Source of the DNA: CAYVJW01 sp964451885
GTDB lineage: Bacteria > Patescibacteriota > Gracilibacteria > UBA4473
DNA: 18,791 nt
Reading direction: 5' to 3'
Assembly: GCA_964451885.1 (NCBI GenBank)
Contig: CAYVJW010000021.1
Span: 1-18,791, forward strand
Made by a program: the position numbers and the translations under genes. Below are positions 7,001-13,736 of this stretch, piece by piece. The notes under the pieces were generated by a model, which ran no database searches, was not told the origin of the DNA, and saw only the letters and a program-made list of their open reading frames with translations. Numbering within the stretch: the first letter of the stretch is position 1; each line of letters opens with the position of its first letter.

Positions 7001-7684
7001 ATGAAGAATTTTGCTCCTCTATTTAAAAAATTTGGCTTTGAGATAGAAGATACAAAACTCATGACAGAAGCTTTTGTTCACCGATCTGTCTTAAATGAAA
7101 GGCCGAAAATGGTGCATAACGAACGTATGGAGTTTTTGGGAGACGCGGTACTCGAACTTATTACGACAGAATATTTATATCGAAATTATAACCAACCCGA
7201 AGGCGTACTCACCAATTATCGTTCTGCGTTGGTAAAAAGAGAAACATTAGCTTTTGTAGCTCGAAAGCTGGATTTGGGGTCTTATCTGATTCTTTCCAGA
7301 GGAGAAGCAAATTCAGGAGGGCGGGAAAAAGATTATTTATTGGCTAATGCTTTAGAAGCAGTAATAGGAGCTATTTATCTGTCAAAAGGTTTTGAAGTAT
7401 CGCGGGTTTTTATAGAAAAATGGGTTTTAGTGGAACTTCCCTCCATTATTAAATCCAAGGCCTACATGGATGCCAAGTCCCAGTTTCAGGAAGTATCCCA
7501 AGCAGAAAAAGGAACCACTCCCCACTACGAAGTCGTATCCGAAGCCGGACTTGACCATGAAAAAACTTTTATCTTGGGAGCTTTTTTGGGGAATAAAAAA
7601 GTAGGGGAAGGAGAAGGTAGTTCAAAACATGTGGCACAGATGAACGCCGCAAGGGACGCATTAAAAAACAAAGGGAAATGGTAA
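7001..7684 (+). CDS. rnc: ribonuclease III
   Basis: RNase III cuts double-stranded RNA, including the 16S and 23S precursor stems, as a Mg2+-dependent homodimer. The 227-residue protein has the signature NERMEFLGDAVLEL (40-53), with the conserved Glu and Asp of the active site, and a C-terminal double-stranded RNA-binding domain (about 157-225: DAKSQFQEVSQ, then HVAQMNAARDAL). The second catalytic segment reads LLANALEAVIGAIYL, so the usual Asp of ADxxEA is Asn while the key Glu is kept. From memory, other Patescibacteria show similar changes, but this needs checking. The gene follows nusB by 31 bp and precedes gyrB by 42 bp. Its upstream gap is an AACAATTTAATT-like repeat with no Shine-Dalgarno site. 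Confidence 0.95.
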   Translation: MKNFAPLFKKFGFEIEDTKLMTEAFVHRSVLNERPKMVHNERMEFLGDAVLELITTEYLYRNYNQPEGVLTNYRSALVKRETLAFVARKLDLGSYLILSRGEANSGGREKDYLLANALEAVIGAIYLSKGFEVSRVFIEKWVLVELPSIIKSKAYMDAKSQFQEVSQAEKGTTPHYEVVSEAGLDHEKTFILGAFLGNKKVGEGEGSSKHVAQMNAARDALKNKGKW

Positions 7685-7685
7685 T

Positions 7686-7707
7686 CAAGGAACAAGTGGC
7701 AAGGAAA
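7686..7707 (+). repeat. post-gene short repeat after rnc
   Basis: CAAGGAACAAGTGGCAAGGA begins one base after the TAA stop of rnc. It is the cleanest short copy of the family seen after ridA, rpmF and within rpmE2. Confidence 0.6.
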
Positions 7708-7726
7708 TTTTATTAAATAAAAAATA

Positions 7727-9628
7727 ATGACCCACGACTACAACGCCGAAAACATCCAAGTACTCGAAGGCCTCGACCCGGTGCGAAAACGCCCCGGCAT
7801 GTACATTGGATCTACTGATACGAGGGGACTCCATCATCTAGTATGGGAAGTTCTGGACAATGCCATCGACGAAGCCATGGCCGGACACTGCAATAATATT
7901 TTTGTCCGGATACATGAAGACGGATCGCTTTCTGTTTTAGACGACGGACGAGGAATTCCAGTCGACAAGCATCATCAAACAGGAATATCCTCGGTAGAGA
8001 CTGTGCTCACGGTGCTTCACGCAGGAGGAAAATTTGGCGAAGGAGGGGGATATAAAGTATCCGGAGGATTGCATGGAGTAGGAGTATCAGTAGTAAACGC
8101 CCTTTCCGTCAGAACGGAAGTAACCGTTGAGCGGGACGGAGGAAAATATTTTGTAGCTTTTGAAGCCGGAGAACCGGCTGAACCTCTAAAGAAAGTTGGA
8201 GAGTCTGACCGGCACGGAACAATGGTACAGTTTTGGCCGGATGAAAAGATATTTGAAACGTTAGACTTTGAATTCGAAAATATTAAAAAACGCCTTCGTC
8301 AACAAGCTTATTTAACACGAGGAGTAAATATCTCTCTATTCGACGAAAGGAAAGAGCGCGAAGACGCCTGCCAGTTTTATTTTGAAGGTGGAATATCCTC
8401 TTTTGTCCGCCATTTAAATGAAGACAAAGAACATGTCGGAGTGATTATTGCCTTTGACGGAGAAAAAGATGATGCCGCTATCGAGGTTGCAATGCAATAT
8501 ACCGGAGAGTTTCGTGAAAATATTTTTACCTTCGCCAACAATATCCAGACCTCAGAAGGAGGGACCCACTTGACCGGATTTACTATGGCTCTCACAAGAG
8601 TCATGAATAAATACGCCCGGGACAAAGGATTTTTAAAAGAAAAAGATCCGAATTTTGTAAACGAAGACGTAAAGGAAGGCCTCACCGCCATAATTTCCAT
8701 AAAAGTCCCGGAACCGCAATTTGAAGGGCAAACGAAATCTAAACTTGGAAACTCGGAAGTCCGGGGGATAGTGGATAAATTTTTTTCAGAAAAACTCATA
8801 GAATTCTTAAACGAAAACCCAAAAGAAGCGTTGAACATCGTCAATAAATGCGCCCTGGCCACCCGAGCTCGGTTAGCAGCCCGAGCTGCGCGGGACACAG
8901 TCATCCGTAAAGGCGCTCTGGAAGGCCTAACCCTCCCAGGAAAACTAGCCGACTGTTCTTCCAAAAAACCAGAGGAATGCGAACTCTATATCGTAGAGGG
9001 AGATTCCGCCGGCGGATCAGCAAAACAAGGTCGAGACCGGCACACCCAAGCCATATTACCACTCCGGGGAAAAATCCTGAACACCGAACAGTGCCGGCTG
9101 GAAAGAATGTTATCTAATGCTGAGATCAAGAACCTGGTAATAGCTATGGGCACATCAGTGGGAGACACCTTTGAAATCGAAAAGCTCCGATACAGAAAGA
9201 TCATCATCATGACCGACGCCGACGTAGACGGAGCGCACATAAGAACTTTGCTATTAACACTTCTTTTCCGTCATTTTCGAACCCTGCTCGAAAACGGAAA
9301 CATCTACATCGCCCAACCCCCCCTCTACAAGCTCCAAAAAGGGAAAAAAGTATGGTACGCGATGAATGACGAAGAAAAAGAAGAAATAGTAAAAGAACAT
9401 GAGATAAAAGGAGATAACATTCAAAGGTATAAAGGACTAGGAGAAATGAACCCCGATCAGCTCTGGGAAACAACCATGGATCCAGAAAATCGCCTATTGG
9501 CCCAAGTTACCATGGAAGACGCCGAAGCCACCGATCATATATTTAAAGTACTCATGGGAGGAGAAGTTCCCCCCCGGAGGAAGTTTATCCAGACACATGC
9601 AGCGAATGTAAAAGATCTTGATATATAG
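7727..9628 (+). CDS. gyrB: DNA gyrase subunit B
   Basis: GyrB is the ATPase subunit of gyrase and drives negative supercoiling together with GyrA. The 633-residue protein starts with the canonical LEGLDPVRKRPGMYIGST. It contains the GHKL ATPase motifs DNAIDEAMAGH, DDGRGIPV and GGLHGVGVSVVNALS, a transducer domain, and the TOPRIM domain with YIVEGDSAGGSAKQGRDR and MTDADVDGAHIRTLLLT. The C-terminal signature is YKGLGEMNPDQLWETTMDP. Length and the Ile-Leu-Pro-Leu-Arg-Gly-Lys segment are normal. A ParE assignment is possible from fold alone, but the C-terminal signature and the lack of a parC neighbour favour GyrB. It follows rnc without a visible promoter, so it is probably read from upstream. 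gyrA is not in the window. There is no Shine-Dalgarno site. Confidence 0.95.
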   Translation: MTHDYNAENIQVLEGLDPVRKRPGMYIGSTDTRGLHHLVWEVLDNAIDEAMAGHCNNIFVRIHEDGSLSVLDDGRGIPVDKHHQTGISSVETVLTVLHAGGKFGEGGGYKVSGGLHGVGVSVVNALSVRTEVTVERDGGKYFVAFEAGEPAEPLKKVGESDRHGTMVQFWPDEKIFETLDFEFENIKKRLRQQAYLTRGVNISLFDERKEREDACQFYFEGGISSFVRHLNEDKEHVGVIIAFDGEKDDAAIEVAMQYTGEFRENIFTFANNIQTSEGGTHLTGFTMALTRVMNKYARDKGFLKEKDPNFVNEDVKEGLTAIISIKVPEPQFEGQTKSKLGNSEVRGIVDKFFSEKLIEFLNENPKEALNIVNKCALATRARLAARAARDTVIRKGALEGLTLPGKLADCSSKKPEECELYIVEGDSAGGSAKQGRDRHTQAILPLRGKILNTEQCRLERMLSNAEIKNLVIAMGTSVGDTFEIEKLRYRKIIIMTDADVDGAHIRTLLLTLLFRHFRTLLENGNIYIAQPPLYKLQKGKKVWYAMNDEEKEEIVKEHEIKGDNIQRYKGLGEMNPDQLWETTMDPENRLLAQVTMEDAEATDHIFKVLMGGEVPPRRKFIQTHAANVKDLDI

Positions 9629-9663
9629 CATTATTATTTCTTTCGTGAGTCAATAAGAAAAAT

Positions 9664-9693
9664 TTGACTTCACAAAAAGTGATTAGCTACAAT
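9664..9693 (+). promoter_or_regulatory. promoter for the pilin-like gene
   Basis: TTGACT (9664-9669), an 18-bp spacer and TACAAT (9688-9693) lie upstream of the ATG at 9732. The predicted leader is about 30 nt, very A/T-rich and without a Shine-Dalgarno site. Confidence 0.6.
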
Positions 9694-9731
9694 ATATAAG
9701 TTAAAAAAATATTTCTTAAATAAAAACAAAA

Positions 9732-10364
9732 ATGAAAAAGAATTTCGGGTTTACATTAATTGAGCTACTCGTGGTCATCGTGATCATGGGAATTTTAGCA
9801 ACAATCTCTACGGCAACATTTAGTTCTTATTTTGCGAAGGCGAGGGATGCGAAGAGATTATCATCTGTTCAAAGCATGAAAATGCTGATACAGATGGCCG
9901 GCTCGGATGATTGGACTGCGCACAGGTATTTGTTTCAGGAAGGAGAAAATGAAGTAACATTAGGTGTAAATAAAAAAAGTTTAAAAACGTTGACATCTTT
10001 ATTTGATGAGAATGATTATACGCCTCCGAAAGGGGAAAATAGTATTTGTTATTTGATAGGCATGGGATCAGGATTTGATGAATATGTCGGGGATGATAAT
10101 CAGTTTTTTGTTGCTACCTGGAAAGAGTCGACGAATGAAATAATTGTTGATGGGACAAAAGGTGCCAAAGCATTAATGGAAAGCGCTGGATTGAAAAGGG
10201 ATGCTTTTGTATGTGGTACGATGGTAGAGCGAGGTGAAGATGCTTTAAAAGGAGTATTTGGTGATAACACAGCAGCTGGAACAAATGCACAAGCTTTTTT
10301 TATTGAGACTTTAAATTTACCGGATGCAGCCACCGGAAAAATGTTAGCAGATATAGCACCATAA
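9732..10364 (+). CDS. type IV pilin-like (prepilin-type N-terminal) protein
   Basis: The N-terminus MKKNFG|FTLIELLVVIVIM is a class III signal: a short basic leader, cleavage after Gly6, Phe+1, Glu+5, then a ~20-residue hydrophobic helix. It is expected to be cut and N-methylated by PilD and assembled into a type IV pilus or pseudopilus. The rest (210 residues in total) is a soluble domain with two cysteines (CYLIGMG and FVCGTM), which might form a disulfide outside the membrane. It ends in an alanine-rich tail. No pilus assembly genes are adjacent, so whether it is a major or minor pilin cannot be told. It has its own promoter and is followed by a strong terminator, so it is probably monocistronic. 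Confidence 0.9.
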   Translation: MKKNFGFTLIELLVVIVIMGILATISTATFSSYFAKARDAKRLSSVQSMKMLIQMAGSDDWTAHRYLFQEGENEVTLGVNKKSLKTLTSLFDENDYTPPKGENSICYLIGMGSGFDEYVGDDNQFFVATWKESTNEIIVDGTKGAKALMESAGLKRDAFVCGTMVERGEDALKGVFGDNTAAGTNAQAFFIETLNLPDAATGKMLADIAP

Positions 10365-10372
10365 GTCATTAT

Positions 10373-10424
10373 GGTTTAAACGTGTACTGGAGTAGGTCGT
10401 CTCCGACATGGTTCGAAATAAACC
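10373..10424 (+). other. possible structured 3' UTR or small RNA segment
   Basis: Eight bases after the pilin stop, GGTTTA (10373-10378) can pair with TAAACC (10419-10424) around an inner GTCG-TCTC-CGAC hairpin. GGAG/CTCC offers an alternative pairing. The segment runs directly into the terminator at 10427. The palindrome-containing word GGTTTAAAC occurs here and again at 10482-10490, beside the next promoter. I cannot match it to a known RNA family. Confidence 0.3.
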
Positions 10425-10426
10425 TT

Positions 10427-10471
10427 AGTTGGTTCAATAGTCCCAGCACTATTGAACCAACTTTTATATTT
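10427..10471 (+). terminator. intrinsic terminator after the pilin-like gene
   Basis: A perfect 15-bp stem has arms AGTTGGTTCAATAGT (10427-10441) and ACTATTGAACCAACT (10448-10462), with the six-base loop CCCAGC, followed by TTTATATTT. It is the strongest terminator hairpin in this part of the window. Confidence 0.8.
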
Positions 10472-10490
10472 GCGCAGACTAGGTTTAAAC

Positions 10491-10519
10491 TTGGCCTTTT
10501 TTTTAACTTCTGTTATAAT
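10491..10519 (+). promoter_or_regulatory. promoter for the coiled-coil protein gene
   Basis: TTGGCC (10491-10496), a 17-bp spacer and a perfect TATAAT (10514-10519) precede the ATG at 10553 by about 33 bp. The word GGTTTAAAC (10482-10490) abuts the -35 box and could be a regulator site, which is speculation. Confidence 0.65.
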
Positions 10520-10552
10520 CTAAATTGAAAAGTAATTAACATTTACTAAAAA

Positions 10553-10951
10553 ATGATCCCAGAAGACAAAGCAGATCTTATCATTGAAATTTTGCATCAG
10601 CATGAAAAACGCTTTGATCAAATAGAAAATCAAAGAAAAGATGACAAAATAGAAATGCATCAACGCTTTAAACAAATGGAAGTTCAAAGAAAAGATGACA
10701 AAATAGAAATGCATCAACGCTTTGAGCAAATAGAAAGGCGTTTTGAGCAAATGGATAGGCGTTTTGAGCAACTCGTAGACCTTATTCGTGAAGAAAAACA
10801 CGAAAGAGAAAAATATGAAGAAAAACTTCAAAAAGTGTATGAATCTCGTGATCGGGTAACCGTTAATTTTACTCGTTCATGGGCAACAGCCTCTTTCTTC
10901 ATTGCCCTCATCGCATCAACCATCGTTTTAGCAGTCGCAAAAGCTTTTTAA
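10553..10951 (+). CDS. membrane-anchored coiled-coil repeat protein
   Basis: The 132-residue hypothetical protein is almost entirely predicted helix. After a short N-terminus there are two near-identical 18-residue units (QRKDDKIEMHQRF core), then shorter heptad-like units (RRFEQM, RRFEQL) and a Glu/Lys-rich coiled-coil stretch. A single hydrophobic segment at the extreme C-terminus (SFFIALIASTIVLAVAKAF) would anchor it in the membrane as a tail-anchored protein with a long cytoplasmic coiled coil. No enzymatic motif is visible. It sits 9 bp before the sugar transferase fragment and may be co-transcribed with it. Function is unknown; a scaffolding role is only a guess. Confidence 0.75.
   Translation: MIPEDKADLIIEILHQHEKRFDQIENQRKDDKIEMHQRFKQMEVQRKDDKIEMHQRFEQIERRFEQMDRRFEQLVDLIREEKHEREKYEEKLQKVYESRDRVTVNFTRSWATASFFIALIASTIVLAVAKAF
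10631..10723 (+). repeat. 54-bp intragenic tandem repeat
   Basis: A 39-bp sequence starting CAAAGAAAAGATGACAAAAT is identical at 10631-10669 and 10685-10723, a period of 54 bp (18 codons). Identity at the DNA level, not only the protein level, points to recent duplication or slippage. Confidence 0.85.
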
Positions 10952-10960
10952 ATTTTATAG

Positions 10961-11824
10961 ATGCTGAGAGACTGGATCCGCCTCCGAATAATCCAAATAG
11001 CCATAGATATTGTGCTTCTTTACGGAGCTTTTTTACTGGCCTATTTTCTCCGTGTAGGATTCATCTTTTCCTTAGACTTCCCATTTTCATTCTTCGCCCC
11101 CCTCTCTCTGGTGGCAGTTTTAATCTGGAGCGGATTTTTAATCCTCACAAAATACTACCGAATTCCCCCCCGATCCGGAGAAAAAAAATGGTTTGACATA
11201 ACATTGGTCATCCTGGGCGGCGGGATTTCCATAGGTTTTTTGATCGTCAGTTATTTCTTTCCGCGGGATATCTTATTTTCCCGATTGATCGGCATAAATA
11301 TTTTTGTATTTGGTTCTGTGTTTTTGCTTATGTCACGATATATATTTTTGCGCATTTTAGCCGAACGCAAAAAGAAACAGGAAAAAGTCTATCGCACCTT
11401 GATTGTCGGAGCGAACCGCGTGGGAGAAAAAATAATTGCCGCGATTAAAAACGATCCCTACGCCCCCTATAAAATTATCGGCGTAATCGATCCCTACGGG
11501 ATGGCAAAAGAAATAAAAGGATCAAAGATATTGGGAAAACTGGATAAATTGGAGCGAATCTGTGAAACAGAAGCCGTAACCGCTCTCATTCAATGCGATG
11601 CCTTCGAACATACAATAAATTTAATATCCTTCTGCGACGAAAAAAACATCAAATTCCAATTTGACCCGGCACTCAGAGGAATTTTCGAAAAAAACCTCCG
11701 TATCCGCGAAGTAGCTGGAGTCACCATGATATCCTTCGTAAAACGGGATTTTAACCAAAAACACAAGCAAGTTTTTTATCGTTTTGCCGATTGGGTATTG
11801 AGACAAGTGTTTGATATAGACTGA
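10961..11824 (+). CDS. truncated polyprenyl-phosphate sugar phosphotransferase (N-terminal half only)
   Basis: Full-length enzymes of this family (WbaP/WcaJ-like, PF13727 plus PF02397) are ~450-470 residues and start exopolysaccharide or O-antigen synthesis by moving a sugar phosphate onto undecaprenyl phosphate. This 287-residue product has four N-terminal membrane helices (about 10-125) and the Rossmann-like CoA_binding_3 domain (TLIVGANRVGEKII near 147, ending AGVTMISF). It then stops at VLRQVFDID, where the catalytic domain of relatives begins with K/R-R-x-F-D-I. All catalytic residues are therefore missing and no catalytic fragment is found downstream. A small element with inverted ends begins about ten bases after the stop. 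It is probably a pseudogene or a repurposed membrane/nucleotide-binding protein. Confidence 0.8.
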   Translation: MLRDWIRLRIIQIAIDIVLLYGAFLLAYFLRVGFIFSLDFPFSFFAPLSLVAVLIWSGFLILTKYYRIPPRSGEKKWFDITLVILGGGISIGFLIVSYFFPRDILFSRLIGINIFVFGSVFLLMSRYIFLRILAERKKKQEKVYRTLIVGANRVGEKIIAAIKNDPYAPYKIIGVIDPYGMAKEIKGSKILGKLDKLERICETEAVTALIQCDAFEHTINLISFCDEKNIKFQFDPALRGIFEKNLRIREVAGVTMISFVKRDFNQKHKQVFYRFADWVLRQVFDID

Positions 11825-11833
11825 AACTGTTCA

Positions 11834-12002
11834 CCGCTAAGGGTGAGAGATAAAATAACATGTTCAAGTTCGCTCAGATTTGCATTATATAGATTTATAA
11901 AAAATTGAGGAATATTGTAATATTGTGAAAGTTTTTAGAAATTTAGATGATGTGAAGCTGTGATGAAATTGTTCAAGTTATTTTGTCGCTCGCCCTAACG
12001 GC
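11834..12002. mobile_element. small non-coding element with ~33-bp imperfect terminal inverted repeats
   Basis: The left end at 11834-11867 (CCGCTAAGGGTGAGAGATAA, then AATAACATGTTCAA) is an imperfect inverted copy of the right end at 11971-12000; the reverse complement of that end reads CCGTTAGGGCGAGCGACAAA, then ATAACTTGAAC. Most positions match, with one indel and several U-G-compatible changes. The interior is A/T-rich and without a reading frame. The size (~169 bp) and the ends fit a MITE-like element or the remains of an insertion sequence. It fills the gap between the broken sugar transferase and rpsG. I see no convincing target-site duplication, although GAAACTGTTCA and GAAATTGTTCA occur near the two ends. 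Confidence 0.45.
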
Positions 12003-12003
12003 A

Positions 12004-12573
12004 TCAGTAACGTGCCAAATGCGCAAATGCCTTATTTGCCTGTGCCATCCGCTGCATTTCTTCCTTTTTGGTAAACGCATACCCGCTTTTATTAGATGCA
12101 TCGAGTAACTCCAAGGCCAACCTTTTGTACATCGGCATTCCTTTCTTTTTCCTGGCGCCTTCCAGAAGCCACCGAATAGACAAACTCTGCTGCCTGCGTG
12201 GAGACACCTCAAGAGGAATCTGATAAACCGCCCCGCCAATACGTTTTGCTTTCACCTCCATGCTCGGTTTTGTATTTTCAACCGCCAGCATGAAGGTTTT
12301 TAAAGAATCCTTTTCTCTTTTACGGCTAAGTTCTTCAAACATATCACGCAGAATTTTTTGCGCGATGCTCTTTTTCCCTTGTTTCATGAGGCAATTGACG
12401 AATTTGCTTTGAAGAGGATCGCTAAAAGAAAAAGGACTTTTATATTTAATTGCCTTCTCCTGCTTTTTGGCTGCACCATCTTGAGGCTCCTTTTTGGCAA
12501 CCGTTTTTTTTGTAGCCGATTCCGAATTTTTAGAGGCGGCTTCGGAGGCCGCTACTTTTGTGTCGTCGGGCAT
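12004..12573 (-). CDS. rpsG: 30S ribosomal protein S7
   Basis: uS7 binds the 3' major domain of 16S rRNA and starts assembly of the 30S head. The family core is clear from residue ~50: SKFVNCLMKQGKKSIAQKIL, later GAVYQIPLEVSPRRQQSLSIRWL, and the C-terminal HLARY. The protein is 189 residues, longer than the usual ~156. The extra ~40 residues at the N-terminus are Ala/Lys/Ser/Glu rich and probably disordered. No later ATG is possible before the core, so the extension appears real. The gene is not next to rpsL, fusA or tuf, its usual str-operon partners. There is no Shine-Dalgarno site. A TATAAT word lies one base from the ATG, too close to be its promoter. Confidence 0.95.
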   Translation of the reverse strand: MPDDTKVAASEAASKNSESATKKTVAKKEPQDGAAKKQEKAIKYKSPFSFSDPLQSKFVNCLMKQGKKSIAQKILRDMFEELSRKREKDSLKTFMLAVENTKPSMEVKAKRIGGAVYQIPLEVSPRRQQSLSIRWLLEGARKKKGMPMYKRLALELLDASNKSGYAFTKKEEMQRMAQANKAFAHLARY

Positions 12574-12634
12574 GATTATAGAAAATTAGTAATTAGAAAC
12601 TTAAAGTTTAGAATTATTTAATAAGTTAGCGTAT

Positions 12635-12662
12635 TTAATAGCTTATTTAAATTTTTTTTCAA
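12635..12662 (-). promoter_or_regulatory. possible rpsG promoter
   Basis: On the minus strand TTGAAA (12662-12657), a 16-bp spacer and TATTAA (12640-12635) would start transcription about 55 nt before the S7 ATG. The region is A/T-rich, so chance matches are easy. Confidence 0.4.
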
Positions 12663-12679
12663 GTGAAATTAATTTTTTC

Positions 12680-12707
12680 TTGACAAAAGAATATAAATCG
12701 CTATAAA
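12680..12707 (+). promoter_or_regulatory. strong sigma70-like promoter upstream of terD
   Basis: A consensus TTGACA (12680-12685), a 16-bp spacer and TATAAA (12702-12707) face the terD gene. They predict a start near 12714 and a leader of about 320 nt. No other plus-strand gene lies between, so this either drives terD with a long leader or makes a separate small RNA. Confidence 0.6.
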
Positions 12708-12714
12708 AGAGAAC

Positions 12715-12969
12715 GGTAAAGATAAAAATCTTAAATTTTCCGCTTCGCGTTTTCTTTCACTTCGTTCACTCAGATTCTTTACCAAAGACAGTTCTTTTTG
12801 TTCTTTTACATATCGGAACAATACACTCTTATAAAAACTGAAGTGGGTCGGTCGGAAGCTGATCAGCTTCATAATTGAAATCAGAATATCTTCCTACAGG
12901 GAGATTATGCGGGTGAAAAGTCTATAAAAAAAACTAGTAATTTTTTTTACAGATTTTTTTCCCGCATAA
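12715..12969 (+). ncRNA. long structured leader of terD (or separate small RNA)
   Basis: Between the promoter and terD I find no credible gene. GGTAAAGA (12715-12722) pairs perfectly with TCTTTACC (12776-12783). GAAGCTGATCAGCTTC (12855-12870) is a perfect 16-bp palindrome. At 12905-12969 two 29-base arms (TTATGCGGG outer, AAAAAAAA inner) form a hairpin with 25 Watson-Crick and 2 G-U pairs around the loop CTAGTAA. The last ~65 bases before terD contain its Shine-Dalgarno site. I cannot assign a known riboswitch. Confidence 0.4.
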
Positions 12970-13036
12970 CCTTTCTTTTGGAAGGTAGAGTGGGGCAAAC
13001 CCTTAACGTAGTACAACAGAGAAGGAAAAGCAGAAG

Positions 13037-13693
13037 ATGAATGAGAAAAAAGTATGCATCAGCAAGGAAGCAACAGCCGGACAGGTTTTTTCCCTGGAAA
13101 AGGTGGAATCCCGCATCACCGAGGAAGCCATCCTGTTCTCCGCCGGGTGGAAACCTCAGAAAAAGAGCGAGGATGAAAAGTTCGATGTGGACATCATCGC
13201 CATTGCGGTGGACGCCAACGGTCAGGCTGTCACCAACGGTGTCCTGTTCTACGGCGTGGCGCAGGCCCAGAAACTCCCGGAAGGCTCGCCTTTCGAGGTT
13301 CTGAACGGTGCTATGAAACACACCGGGGACAACCGGGATGGCGAAGGCGAAGGCGATGACGAAACCATTGTCCTCAATCTACCGGAACTGCCAACAGAGG
13401 TGGCGAAGGTGATTCTATTCGCCGACATCTACCAGGGTGTCGAGCGCGCCCAAAACTTCGGCCGGATCCTTGATGCCTATTTGCGGATCCTCCCGGAGGA
13501 CGGCACCGAGGTTCTGTTCTCCAAGCTCGGTGACCAGTTTGCCGATGCCACCGGTGTCCATCTCGCCAGCTTCGTGCGAAACGAACAGAGCGAAATGGGC
13601 GAATGGGATTTCGAACCCGTTCTGCAGCCCGCCAACGGCGGCGTGAGCACCATTCTGTCCCAGTACGGTGTTACCACCACCCAGCAGTCATAA
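13037..13693 (+). CDS. terD: TerD family stress protein
   Basis: TerD-family proteins are Ca2+-binding cytoplasmic or membrane-peripheral stress proteins linked to tellurite resistance, phage defence and general stress. Their biochemical activity is unresolved. The 218-residue product has the family core: FDVDIIAIAVDANGQ near 54, VLFYG, the Ca2+ site GDNRDGEGEGDDETI near 97-111, the LPTEVAKVILFADIYQ segment, and QNFGRILDAYLRI. The ATG at 13037 is preceded by AGAAGGA at a 10-base spacing, a real Shine-Dalgarno site that most genes in the window lack. By eye, G+C is about 55-60%, well above gyrB and far above the first gene. No terZABC partners or stress-related kinases are adjacent. Composition and start style suggest transfer from another lineage. 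Confidence 0.92.
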   Translation: MNEKKVCISKEATAGQVFSLEKVESRITEEAILFSAGWKPQKKSEDEKFDVDIIAIAVDANGQAVTNGVLFYGVAQAQKLPEGSPFEVLNGAMKHTGDNRDGEGEGDDETIVLNLPELPTEVAKVILFADIYQGVERAQNFGRILDAYLRILPEDGTEVLFSKLGDQFADATGVHLASFVRNEQSEMGEWDFEPVLQPANGGVSTILSQYGVTTTQQS

Positions 13694-13736
13694 AGCCCCG
13701 GCGGCATAGCCACAAGGTCTTTTGACTCTTAATAAT

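Noticed and set aside
10373..10440. A tRNA, because of GGTTCGAAA followed by AAACC
   Set aside because: The flanking bases do not form a five-pair T-arm, and no acceptor or anticodon arm can be built.
12564..12574. TATAAT next to the rpsG start as its promoter
   Set aside because: It ends one base from the ATG, so transcription would begin inside the coding sequence; a better-placed pair lies at 12635-12662.
12669..12872. Minus-strand frame of 67 codons with NLSERSERKREAE and a hydrophobic end
   Set aside because: The SERSER wording comes from a simple GAACGAAGTGAA-type repeat, there is no promoter or ribosome site that fits, and it lies across the terD promoter and leader.
13041..13304. 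Plus-strand 87-codon frame overlapping the start of terD
   Set aside because: It is an Arg/Ser/Pro-rich out-of-frame reading of a G/C-rich gene; terD is well supported in the other frame.
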